Below are positions 7,907 through 14,664 of a stretch of 17,895 bases of DNA, piece by piece (positions within the stretch are counted from its first letter, which is position 1; every line of letters starts with the position of its first letter). This DNA comes from Thermoleophilia bacterium. Its GTDB lineage: Bacteria; Actinomycetota; Thermoleophilia; Gaiellales; Gaiellaceae. Location: the NCBI GenBank assembly GCA_025933895.1, contig JAICZB010000016.1:1-17895 (forward strand), written 5' to 3'. The notes below the pieces were generated by a model, which did not search any database, was not told the origin of the DNA, and worked only from the letters and a program-made list of their open reading frames with translations. Made by a program: the position numbers and the translations under genes.

Positions 7907-9403
7907 TCATCGTCGGCTCGCCAGGAGCTTTTCGAGGACGGCCTTCGCGATCGGGGCCGAGATCGAGCCGCCGAAGCCGTTCAGCTGCTTCGCCACGACC
8001 ACCGCCACGACGTACCGCGGGTGGTCGGCGGGCGCGAAGGAGACGAACCACGCGTTGTAGTAGTTCGAGTTACCGACCTCGGCCGTCCCCGTCTTTCCGG
8101 CGACCGCGACGTTCGGGATCTGCGCCAGCGTCCCGGTGCCGCCCTGCACGACGAGCTGCATCATCTGGTTCAGCTCGGCGGCGGTCTGCGGCTTGATCAC
8201 GCGGCCGAGGGTCTGCGGCGTCGTCTTCACGACCGTCGATCCGTCGGGAGCGACGATCTTCTGCACGAGGTACGGCTTCGGCTGGACGCCTCCGTTCGCG
8301 ATCGTCGCCGCGACGAGCGCCATCTGGAGCGGCGTCGCGACCATGCGCTCCTGTCCGAAGGCGAGCCGGCCGGGATCGACCTTGCTGAAGTCCTTGGGGA
8401 ACCAGAGCTTGTTGTCCTTGTAGAGGCCGCTCGGCTTGATCGTGTCGGGCGGCAGGTCGATCGGTGGCTGCGAGTAGAAGCCGTAGCGCTTCGCGTATTC
8501 GAGGATCGTCTGCGCGCCGAGCGCCTTCCCGACGTTGCAGAAGACGGAGTTGATCGAGTGCTCGAGCCCCTCCGAGAGCGTCACGTTCCCGAACGTCTCG
8601 TGTGAGGACGGCGAGTCCGGAGCGCTCGAGTTGAACACCTTGTTTCCGTACTCGATGCAGTAGCCCGGGTCGGTGAAGGGCGAGCTCGGCGTGAACTTCC
8701 CGGTGTCGAGCGCCGCCGACGCCGTGATGAGCTTGAACGTGGAGCCCGGCGTGTAGAGCCCCTGCGTCGCGTTGTTCTGGAGTGCGGAGGCGTCGCCGCA
8801 CGCTCCCTGGATCTTCAGGACCTTCGCGTAGCCGTGTAGTTGCTCGACAAGGTTCGCGTTGTACGTCGGCGACGAGGCCATCGCATAGACGGCTCCCGTC
8901 TTCGCGTCGAGCGCGACGACCGCGCCGCAGCGTCCGGCGAGCTGGTCCAGCGCGAGCCTCTGGACGGCGGGACGCAGGGTGAGGATCACGTTGTTGCCGC
9001 GCACCGTCCGTCCGCCGAGCCTGTCGAGCTCCTGCTGGAGTGTGTTGCTGAGGTCCGTGTTCGCGCCCGTCAGATAGTCGTCGAGCGTGGCCTCGAGCCC
9101 GGTCGTGTTGCCGGCCGACGTCGAGTAGCCGATCACCTGCGGCGCGAGGTCGTTCTGCGGATAGTGCCGCGTGAAGAGCGTCAGCCCCTTCTTGCGGTGA
9201 CTGCGGTTCGTCGCGAGGACGGTGCCGTCGGAGGCGAGGATCTTGCCGCGATCGACCGTGAGCCGCGCGATCAGCTGCGTCTGGTTGTCCTTCCGGTCGG
9301 CGAGGCCGGCCTGAGCCCATGTCTGCCAGTAGGTCGTCGCCCCGATCAGGACGGCAAGCAGGACGAGCGCGATCACGGAGATGTGCCGGAGCTGCTTGTT
9401 CAC
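7907..9403 (-). CDS. pbpA: Class B penicillin-binding protein (PbpA-like transpeptidase)
   Basis: The protein has 498 residues, close to M. tuberculosis PbpA. A short cytoplasmic stretch and one N-terminal membrane anchor (ISVIALVLLAVLIGATTYW) are followed by the PBP dimerisation region (VDRGKILASDGTVLATN) and a complete transpeptidase domain. The active-site motifs are STFK (Ser221 nucleophile), SIN (283-285) and KTGT (437-440). It cross-links peptidoglycan outside the membrane and is expected to pair with the SEDS protein encoded just upstream. The GTG overlaps the rodA stop as GTGA and has a perfect AGGAGG 7 nt before it, which fixes the start; the open frame continues upstream inside rodA but is meaningless there. 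It ends 62 nt before pknB. Confidence 0.96.
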   Translation of the reverse strand: MNKQLRHISVIALVLLAVLIGATTYWQTWAQAGLADRKDNQTQLIARLTVDRGKILASDGTVLATNRSHRKKGLTLFTRHYPQNDLAPQVIGYSTSAGNTTGLEATLDDYLTGANTDLSNTLQQELDRLGGRTVRGNNVILTLRPAVQRLALDQLAGRCGAVVALDAKTGAVYAMASSPTYNANLVEQLHGYAKVLKIQGACGDASALQNNATQGLYTPGSTFKLITASAALDTGKFTPSSPFTDPGYCIEYGNKVFNSSAPDSPSSHETFGNVTLSEGLEHSINSVFCNVGKALGAQTILEYAKRYGFYSQPPIDLPPDTIKPSGLYKDNKLWFPKDFSKVDPGRLAFGQERMVATPLQMALVAATIANGGVQPKPYLVQKIVAPDGSTVVKTTPQTLGRVIKPQTAAELNQMMQLVVQGGTGTLAQIPNVAVAGKTGTAEVGNSNYYNAWFVSFAPADHPRYVVAVVVAKQLNGFGGSISAPIAKAVLEKLLASRR

Positions 9404-10710
9404 GCTCCCGCCTCCTGGCGATTCGCCCGGTTGGAGATCAGGAGCAGTCCCGCGACGAGCAGGAAGTTGGCGACGACGCTCGAGCCTCCGTACGAGACGA
9501 ACGGAAGCGTGATGCCCGTCAGCGGGATGACGCGCGTGATGCCGCCGACGATGACGAACGTCTGGAACGCGAAGCCGAAGCTGAGGCCCGCGGCGAGCAG
9601 CTTCGAGAACCCGTCGGTCGCCGTGAGCGCGATCCGGAAGCCGCGCAGGACGAAGGCCATGTAGAGCAGCAGCAGCGCAGCCACCCCGATCAGGCCGAGT
9701 TCCTGTGCGAGCGCCGAGTAGATGAAGTCCGTGTTCAGGTCGGGGATGACCTGGACCCCGCTTCTCCCGGTGAAGATCCCGTGGCCGAGGCCGGTGCCGC
9801 CGAAGCCGCCGTGACCGATCGAGTACAGCGACTGCACCTCCTGGTAGCTCTGGCAGTTCTGCCTCAGGTCCATCTGGCCGCTCGCCGGGCAGAAGATCTT
9901 GTGCGTCGTCCACGGCGAGAGCCAGTTCGTCACGCGGTCGCGCACGTGCGGCGTCCCCTGCGAGACGGCGAACGAGCCGACGAGGAAGAGCCCGATCGCG
10001 ACCGCTACGAACGCGATCCGCGCCGTCGCGATGTACAGCATCGCGACGAAGATCCCGTAGTAGAGAAGGGCACTGCCGAGGTCGTCGGTTGCGAAGAGGA
10101 CGAGCATCGCGCCGCCCCAGATCACGAGCAGCGGCCCCCAATCCTTCAGCCGCCCCTGGGCGAGCACCTCGCGCTTCTCCCGGAGATACGCCGCGAGAAA
10201 GACGATGAGCGCGATCTTCCCGAGCTCGCCGGGCTGGAACTGCAGCGATCCGAAGTGGATCCAGAGCCGGGAGCCGTTGATCTCCTCGCCGATCCCGGGT
10301 GCGAGCGGCAGGAAGAGCAAGACGATCGCCGTGACCCCGAAGACGTACTTGTATCGCTCGAGCACGCGGTAGTCGCGGTGCAGCCAGAAGAGCGTCGCGC
10401 CGAACGCGACGACCCCGATCACGATCCAGAGCCCCTGCCGGAACGCGTTGCCGGGCCCGAGCCGGTAGATCTCCGTCACCCCGATCGCCGTGAGGAGCGC
10501 CGCCATCGGCAGCAGGTACGGGTCGGCGAGCGGCACGGTGAAGCGCGCCACCACGTGCGCGACGAGGTACAGGCCGAAGAAGAAGACCGCGTACCCGAGC
10601 GAGCCGCCGGAGATCTGCGAGGAGAGCGCGATGTAGACCGTGGCGAAGCCGATCGCCGTCAGGAGGCCGACCGTGAGGAGCGCGGCTAGCTCACGGTTGC
10701 GCAGAGTCAG
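9400..10710 (-). CDS. rodA: RodA/FtsW-type SEDS peptidoglycan glycosyltransferase, probable CTG start
   Basis: This polytopic SEDS protein polymerises lipid II and partners with the class B PBP encoded next. I place the start at CTG 10710, giving 436 residues (LTLRNRELAALLTVGLL...). Between the previous stop and GTG 10554 the frame contains no ATG, GTG or TTG, yet it encodes the conserved first two membrane segments (ELAALLTVGLLTAIGFATVYIAL and GYAVFFFGLYLVAHVV). The CTG overlaps the phosphatase stop as CTGA, like the other junctions, and GGGGG lies 8 nt upstream. Family motifs include GSRLWIHFGSLQFQPGELGK, GHGGFGGTGLGHGIF, LNTDFIYSALAQELG and PFVSYGGSS. RodA rather than FtsW is inferred from the cluster. 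Starting at GTG 10554 would remove the first 52 codons. Confidence 0.95.
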   Translation of the reverse strand: MTLRNRELAALLTVGLLTAIGFATVYIALSSQISGGSLGYAVFFFGLYLVAHVVARFTVPLADPYLLPMAALLTAIGVTEIYRLGPGNAFRQGLWIVIGVVAFGATLFWLHRDYRVLERYKYVFGVTAIVLLFLPLAPGIGEEINGSRLWIHFGSLQFQPGELGKIALIVFLAAYLREKREVLAQGRLKDWGPLLVIWGGAMLVLFATDDLGSALLYYGIFVAMLYIATARIAFVAVAIGLFLVGSFAVSQGTPHVRDRVTNWLSPWTTHKIFCPASGQMDLRQNCQSYQEVQSLYSIGHGGFGGTGLGHGIFTGRSGVQVIPDLNTDFIYSALAQELGLIGVAALLLLYMAFVLRGFRIALTATDGFSKLLAAGLSFGFAFQTFVIVGGITRVIPLTGITLPFVSYGGSSVVANFLLVAGLLLISNRANRQEAGA

Positions 10711-11687
10711 CGCGACAACCCCCAGATGAGCAGCGCCGCGGCCAGCGCCAGCAGGATGATTCCGACGAGGACGATCCGAACGCGCCGCGCGTCGGCGGCG
10801 GCCTGCGGCGCAGCCTCGGGTGCCGCAACCTCCTCCGGCAGCTCGCCGGGCGCTACGACCATCGTGTCGCTGCCCGGATCGGGTTCCGCGTACTCGCGCG
10901 TCTGCTCGTCGGACTCGTCCTCGTCGAAATCGATCGCGGGCATCGCGACGGTGTCCTCGAGGTTCGCCGCCGCCGCGGACGAGATCCGGAACGCGACCGC
11001 GGTGATGTTGTCCTCGCCGCCGCCGCGGTTGGCCGCCTGGACGAGCGACTTGACCGCCCTGTCCAGGTCGTCGCGGTTCTGGTGGACGAGCTCGAGGATC
11101 TCCTCGTCCTCGACCATGTCGGAGAGCCCGTCGGAGCAGATGAGGACGATGTCGCCCTCCTCGGCCTCGATCGTGAAGCCGTCGACGTCCACGTCGGGAT
11201 CGGTTCCCACCGCGCGCGTGATGACACTGCGCTGCGGGTGCGCGTGCGCCTCTTCCTCCGAGAGCTTGCCGCTCTTGACCAGCTCGTTGACGAGCGAGTG
11301 GTCCTCGGTCAGTTGCTCCATCTGCTCGCCGCGGACGAGGTAGGCGCGCGAGTCGCCGACGTGGCCGATCGCGACGGTCATGCCTTCGACGAGCGCGACC
11401 GTCATCGTCGTGCCCATGCCGGACGCCGTGGGATCGGTCGAGGCGCGGTCGTAGATGCGCCGGTTCGCCTCCTGGATGAGCGCGTCGATCCGCTCGGTGC
11501 CGTCGAGCCGGCCGGATTCGGCGGCTTCGAGGGCCGAGGCGGCGAGCTGCGACGCCACCTCGCCGGCCTGCGCACCGCCCATCCCGTCGGCGACCGCGAA
11601 GAGCGGCGGCGCGACGACGTAGTTGTCCTCGTTGCGGCGCCGCTTGCGCCCCGTGTCGCTCGCCACCGCGTAGGCGCCTACGGGCAA
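10707..11687 (-). CDS. pstP: PP2C-family Ser/Thr phosphatase (PstP-like), membrane anchored
   Basis: The protein has 326 residues and reverses the kinases' phosphorylation. Metal-binding motifs of PP2C are present: SDTGRKRRRNEDNY, VADGMGG (Asp34), GHVGDSRAYLV, ICSDGLSDMVEDEE and GGEDNITAV. An acidic Thr-containing linker follows (EDTVAMP with Thr246, SDTMVVAP with Thr275), then one C-terminal membrane helix VLVGIILLALAAALLIWG ending three residues before the C-terminus. M. tuberculosis PstP has a large extracellular domain after its helix; this one has none. TTG is chosen as start because GAGGAG lies 7 nt upstream and the PP2C fold begins right after it. It follows the fhaB stop by 1 nt, and its own stop overlaps the CTG of rodA. 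Confidence 0.95.
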   Translation of the reverse strand: MPVGAYAVASDTGRKRRRNEDNYVVAPPLFAVADGMGGAQAGEVASQLAASALEAAESGRLDGTERIDALIQEANRRIYDRASTDPTASGMGTTMTVALVEGMTVAIGHVGDSRAYLVRGEQMEQLTEDHSLVNELVKSGKLSEEEAHAHPQRSVITRAVGTDPDVDVDGFTIEAEEGDIVLICSDGLSDMVEDEEILELVHQNRDDLDRAVKSLVQAANRGGGEDNITAVAFRISSAAAANLEDTVAMPAIDFDEDESDEQTREYAEPDPGSDTMVVAPGELPEEVAAPEAAPQAAADARRVRIVLVGIILLALAAALLIWGLSR

Positions 11688-11688
11688 C

Positions 11689-12189
11689 TCAGCTCTCCTC
11701 GATCCGGAGGTCGGTCTCGCCGACGCGGAGGACGTCGCCCGCGCCGAGCCGTTGCGCGCCCGCGACGCGCGAACCGTTGACGTACGTGCCGTTCGTCGAA
11801 TCGAGATCCTGCACCCAGACGCCGTCGCCGCGCACCTCGATCCGCGCATGGCGCGCCGACGCGAACGCGTCGCCGCCGAGCACGAGGTCGTTCTGCCCGC
11901 CGCGGCCGACCGTCACAGGCGCCGAGTTGAGCGGAAACTCGTCCCCCTCCTCGAGGCTCGGGCTGCGCTGGACGACGAGATGCACCGACCTCCGGGCCGG
12001 GGCCTCGCGGCGGAGGCCCGCGGCCCTGGCGGCCGACGGCGTCAGGATCATGCTGTCCTGGCTCGGCGCCTGCCGCTCTCGCCCCGCCGAGCGGATGACC
12101 CGCACGACGAAGAGGTAGAGGAGGATCAGGAACGCGATCTTGAGCGCGAGGAGTACCTCCGCGACCCCCGTCGAGGCGAGCATGGTCAC
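11689..12189 (-). CDS. fhaB: FHA-domain membrane protein FhaB (FipA-like)
   Basis: The protein has 166 residues: an N-terminal membrane helix (EVLLALKIAFLILLYLFVVRV), a linker with DSMILTP (Ser46) and a C-terminal FHA domain. The phosphothreonine-binding residues are in place: GR (95-96), SARH (111-114) and NG (133-134, in DSTNGTYV). M. tuberculosis FhaB (FipA) has the same layout and takes part in cell-division complexes by binding phosphorylated partners. The GTG start at 12189 has AGGAG 5 nt upstream; an in-frame ATG two codons later (12183) is the alternative, at 11 nt spacing. The gene lies 8 nt after fhaA and 1 nt before pstP, within the wall operon. Confidence 0.95.
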   Translation of the reverse strand: MTMLASTGVAEVLLALKIAFLILLYLFVVRVIRSAGRERQAPSQDSMILTPSAARAAGLRREAPARRSVHLVVQRSPSLEEGDEFPLNSAPVTVGRGGQNDLVLGGDAFASARHARIEVRGDGVWVQDLDSTNGTYVNGSRVAGAQRLGAGDVLRVGETDLRIEES

Positions 12190-12197
12190 GTTCGCTC

Positions 12198-12965
12198 CTA
12201 TTCCCGCTCGGTCGAGAAGGTGACCGTCGTCTCGCCGATCGTGAACCGCGAGCCGTCGTCGAGCCGCGCGCGCTGGACGCGCCGCCCCGCCACCTCCGTC
12301 CCGTTCGTCGACCCGAGGTCGACGAGCCAGTAGGTCGATCCCTCCTGCACGATCTCGGCATGCCGGCGCGACACGTTCGCGTCGTCGATCCGGATGTCGG
12401 CGTCACGCGAGCGGCCGAGCACGGAGCGACGCTTGTCGAGGACGCTCCGCTCGCCGTTCCAGCGCAGCACGGCGACCTCCTTCTCCACGCCGAGGTCGGC
12501 GAGCGACGCCGCCTCGGTCGGCTGCGTCCGCGGCTTGTAGACCATCGTCGCGCCGGGCGGCGGGACCTGCGCCGGCGCCTCCTCGTCGGCCTGCCGTCCG
12601 TACTGCGCCATCCGCGTGGCGATGCCGAACTCGCCGACCCCGAGATCCTCGTCGGTCTCGAACAGGATTCGCGGTGCGGTCAGAAGCGCGTAGTTCTCGC
12701 GTGCGGCGTGCTCGGAGAGGTACTCCTCGAGCTCCGACACGAGCGAGTTCTCGTAGCCCTCGAACTGCTCGCGGTCGCCGGGGGAGAGGTAGATCGTGTA
12801 CTCGTTCGGGACGTAGACGCGCGTCACCGAGGTCGAGCGGTGCTCGTCCATCTCCTTCGCGAGCTTGCGCGCCAGCTCGACCGGCTGGACGTTCGTGCGG
12901 AAGGCGCGGCCGAAGACGCCCTCGAAGACACGCTCCAGCCTCTGCTCGATTCCGCGCAGCACCAT
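12198..12965 (-). CDS. fhaA: FHA-domain protein FhaA with DUF3662 N-terminus
   Basis: The protein has 255 residues. The N-terminal DUF3662 domain is recognisable (GIEQRLERVFEGVFGRAF, VQPVELARKLAKEMDEH, VYVPNEYTIYLSPGD, to about residue 115), followed by a disordered linker with GATMVYKP (Thr140) and a C-terminal FHA domain with GRS (184-186), SRRH (199-202) and STNG ending at Gly222. In mycobacteria FhaA binds the phosphorylated pseudokinase domain of MviN and regulates late peptidoglycan precursor steps. This protein is about half the length of M. tuberculosis FhaA (527), because its linker is short. The ATG shares its A with the kinase stop (TAATG), so translation is probably coupled. It is cytoplasmic, with no membrane helix. 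Confidence 0.95.
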   Translation of the reverse strand: MVLRGIEQRLERVFEGVFGRAFRTNVQPVELARKLAKEMDEHRSTSVTRVYVPNEYTIYLSPGDREQFEGYENSLVSELEEYLSEHAARENYALLTAPRILFETDEDLGVGEFGIATRMAQYGRQADEEAPAQVPPPGATMVYKPRTQPTEAASLADLGVEKEVAVLRWNGERSVLDKRRSVLGRSRDADIRIDDANVSRRHAEIVQEGSTYWLVDLGSTNGTEVAGRRVQRARLDDGSRFTIGETTVTFSTERE

Positions 12966-14587
12966 TACGCCGCCGCTGAGGGTACCCCCAGGGCAGGAGC
13001 GCGAAGCGCTGTGAACGCCGCGATCGCCCACGCCGAGAGGAGAAGCGGGAGCGCGGCGGCGCTCGGCACGGCAACCACGGTTAGCACGATCATCCCCGCT
13101 CCGAGCCCGGCGGCGGCCCAGCGTCCCCTGGCTCTCGCGGTCGGGAGGGCGAGCGCGACGAGCGCGAGCGCGCACGTCTCGAGCAGGAGCGACGGATGGG
13201 CGCCGGCCGCGCGGGCGAGCGAGCCGGCCACGTCGAACGGGTCGCGCGCGCCGGTGACGCCGATCCCGAGCGGCGCGGGGCCGCCGACGAGCGGCAGCGC
13301 GGCATGGCGGATCCCGGCGGCGAGCCCGGCCGTCAGTACGCCGACCGCGACCGCGAGGACGCGCAGCGGTGCCGCGCGGACGCGGGCGGCGGCGACGGGA
13401 AGGAGGCCGAGCGCGGCCACCGGCGCGAGCAGCGGGCCGACCACGAACAGGAGTGTCGCGCGGGGCTCGCGCCAGGTCACGAGCAGCCAGCCGGCGGCGA
13501 GCGCGGTGTAGAGGAGTGCGAGCCCGAGCGAGATGTTGCCGAGCGGGAGCACCGGAACGGCAAGGGCGAGCGCGACGCCGGCGCGCTCGCGGAAGAGGGT
13601 CGCCGCGGCCGCCGCCAGCGCGAGCGCGAAAGGCCAGCCGTGCGGATAGAACGGCAGCGCGGCCGACGTCCAGCCGGCGAGGAGCGCCGCGAGCAGGGCG
13701 GTCACGCCCTGTCCGGCCTCGATGCGCCGCGGCAGGGAGAAGGCCGGCCGCGGGACGGAGGAGGACGATGCGACCCCGCGCAGGGCGTCGGCGAGGTCCC
13801 GGGCAGACGGCCGCCTGGCCGGATTCTTCGCGAGCGTGCTGTCGACGAGGCGCAGGAGGCGCTTCGGCAGGTCCGGGCGGAGCTCCGCGAGCGGCCGCGC
13901 TCCGGCTTCGATCGCGCGCGCCGTCTCGAGCATCGAGCCGCGCCAGAACGGATGCCGCCCGCCGAGCGCCTCCCAGAGCATCACGCCGACCGCCCAGACG
14001 TCGGCGGCAGGAGTCGCATCGCCGCCGGCGAGCCGCTCCGGCGAGATGTAGGCGAGCGTTCCCGGCACATCGCCGGCCTCGGTCAGCGTCTCGGCGTCGG
14101 CCATCTGCGCGAGCCCGAAGTCCAGCACGCGCGCAGAAACGCGATCGCCGTCGGTCAGGAGGACGTTCGACGGCTTGACGTCCCGGTGCAGGATCCCGGC
14201 GGCGTGGGCGTGCGCGAGTCCGTCACAAACCTGCGCGCATGCTTCGATCGCCTCGTCGTCCGGCAACTCGCCGGCGCGCAGCGCCTCCCGGTACGTGCGG
14301 CCGGGGACGAACTCGTAGGCGATGTAGACGTGGCGCGAGTCGCGGCCGAAGCCGTACGCGCGGAGGCACGCGGGATGGCGGAGATGCGCCGCCGCTGCCG
14401 CCTCGCGCTCGGCGCGCGCGGCTGACTTTCCTTCCCGCGCGATGATCTTGAGCGCGACGTCGAGGCCCGTCCGCTCGTCCCGGGCGAGCCAGACCGAGCC
14501 GGAACCGCCGCTGCCGAGCGGGCGCAGCGGGCGGTAGCGGTCGAGGACGAGCTCGATGCCGGTAAGCGCTGGGGCGGCCTCTCCCAT
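12965..14587 (-). CDS. Ser/Thr protein kinase with polytopic membrane C-terminus
   Basis: The protein has 540 residues from ATG 14587. The kinase domain (about 18-275) is intact: GSGGSGSVW, Lys47, HRDVKPSN (134-141), DFG (156-158), GTLAYISPE. After the linker SSSSVPRPAFSLPRR come roughly nine hydrophobic segments (from about residue 295 to near the end), for example ALLAALLAGWTSAALPFY, TLLFVVGPLLAPVAALGLL and LLLSAWAIAAFTAL. No extracellular ligand domain is visible, so it may sense membrane state or a membrane partner; that is inference. It heads the wall operon where other actinobacteria carry fhaA first and pknA next to pknB. I did not recognise it as PknA. Its TAA overlaps the fhaA ATG. 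No strong Shine-Dalgarno was seen. Confidence 0.92.
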   Translation of the reverse strand: MGEAAPALTGIELVLDRYRPLRPLGSGGSGSVWLARDERTGLDVALKIIAREGKSAARAEREAAAAAHLRHPACLRAYGFGRDSRHVYIAYEFVPGRTYREALRAGELPDDEAIEACAQVCDGLAHAHAAGILHRDVKPSNVLLTDGDRVSARVLDFGLAQMADAETLTEAGDVPGTLAYISPERLAGGDATPAADVWAVGVMLWEALGGRHPFWRGSMLETARAIEAGARPLAELRPDLPKRLLRLVDSTLAKNPARRPSARDLADALRGVASSSSVPRPAFSLPRRIEAGQGVTALLAALLAGWTSAALPFYPHGWPFALALAAAAATLFRERAGVALALAVPVLPLGNISLGLALLYTALAAGWLLVTWREPRATLLFVVGPLLAPVAALGLLPVAAARVRAAPLRVLAVAVGVLTAGLAAGIRHAALPLVGGPAPLGIGVTGARDPFDVAGSLARAAGAHPSLLLETCALALVALALPTARARGRWAAAGLGAGMIVLTVVAVPSAAALPLLLSAWAIAAFTALRAPALGVPSAAA

Positions 14588-14596
14588 GCCTAGCGG

Positions 14597-14602
14597 AGAT
14601 TG
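14597..14602 (-). promoter_or_regulatory. Weak candidate -10 box of the wall operon
   Basis: On the minus strand the hexamer is CAATCT, 9 nt before the kinase ATG. It resembles TANNNT in four of the key positions only loosely, and no -35 consensus is visible. It is listed because the operon must be transcribed from this 77-bp gap or through it. Confidence 0.25.
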
Positions 14603-14613
14603 GCGACCCGGTC

Positions 14614-14636
14614 GGACTGTCCTTCCCGGACCGTCC
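14614..14636. promoter_or_regulatory. Tandem GGACNGTCC palindromes (candidate operator)
   Basis: GGACTGTCC at 14614-14622 and GGACCGTCC at 14628-14636 are two 9-bp palindromes, 14 bp apart centre to centre and separated by TTCCC. They sit in the middle of the divergent gap between the kinase/wall operon and the CARDB-like protein gene, over the expected -35 regions of both. The regulator is unknown. Confidence 0.45.
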
Positions 14637-14648
14637 TGGCCGGGGCGG

Positions 14649-14654
14649 TAGGGT
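14649..14654 (+). promoter_or_regulatory. Candidate -10 box of the CARDB-like protein gene
   Basis: TAGGGT matches TANNNT. Transcription about 7 nt downstream would leave a leader of only a few bases before the GTG at 14665, and no Shine-Dalgarno is present there. Confidence 0.35.
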
Positions 14655-14664
14655 TGGCGCGGTC

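Noticed and set aside
9404..10141. Upstream extension of the pbpA frame into rodA
   Set aside because: GTG 9403 has a perfect AGGAGG at 7 nt and begins directly before the membrane anchor; the extension has no homology-like features.
10552..10554. GTG 10554 as the rodA start
   Set aside because: It would cut off the first two membrane segments and leave a 150-bp gap in an otherwise overlapping operon; CTG 10710 fits better.
9319..10689. Long plus-strand open frame (456 codons) opposite rodA and pbpA
   Set aside because: Low-complexity charged translation, while the minus strand encodes conserved SEDS and PBP motifs.
13196..14425. Long plus-strand open frame (409 codons) opposite the polytopic kinase
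   Set aside because: Repetitive Arg/Gly/Glu translation without domain features; shadow of the kinase gene.
14614..14636. The GGACNGTCC pair as a transcription terminator
   Set aside because: Each palindrome is short, lies in a promoter region between divergent genes and has no T-run after it.
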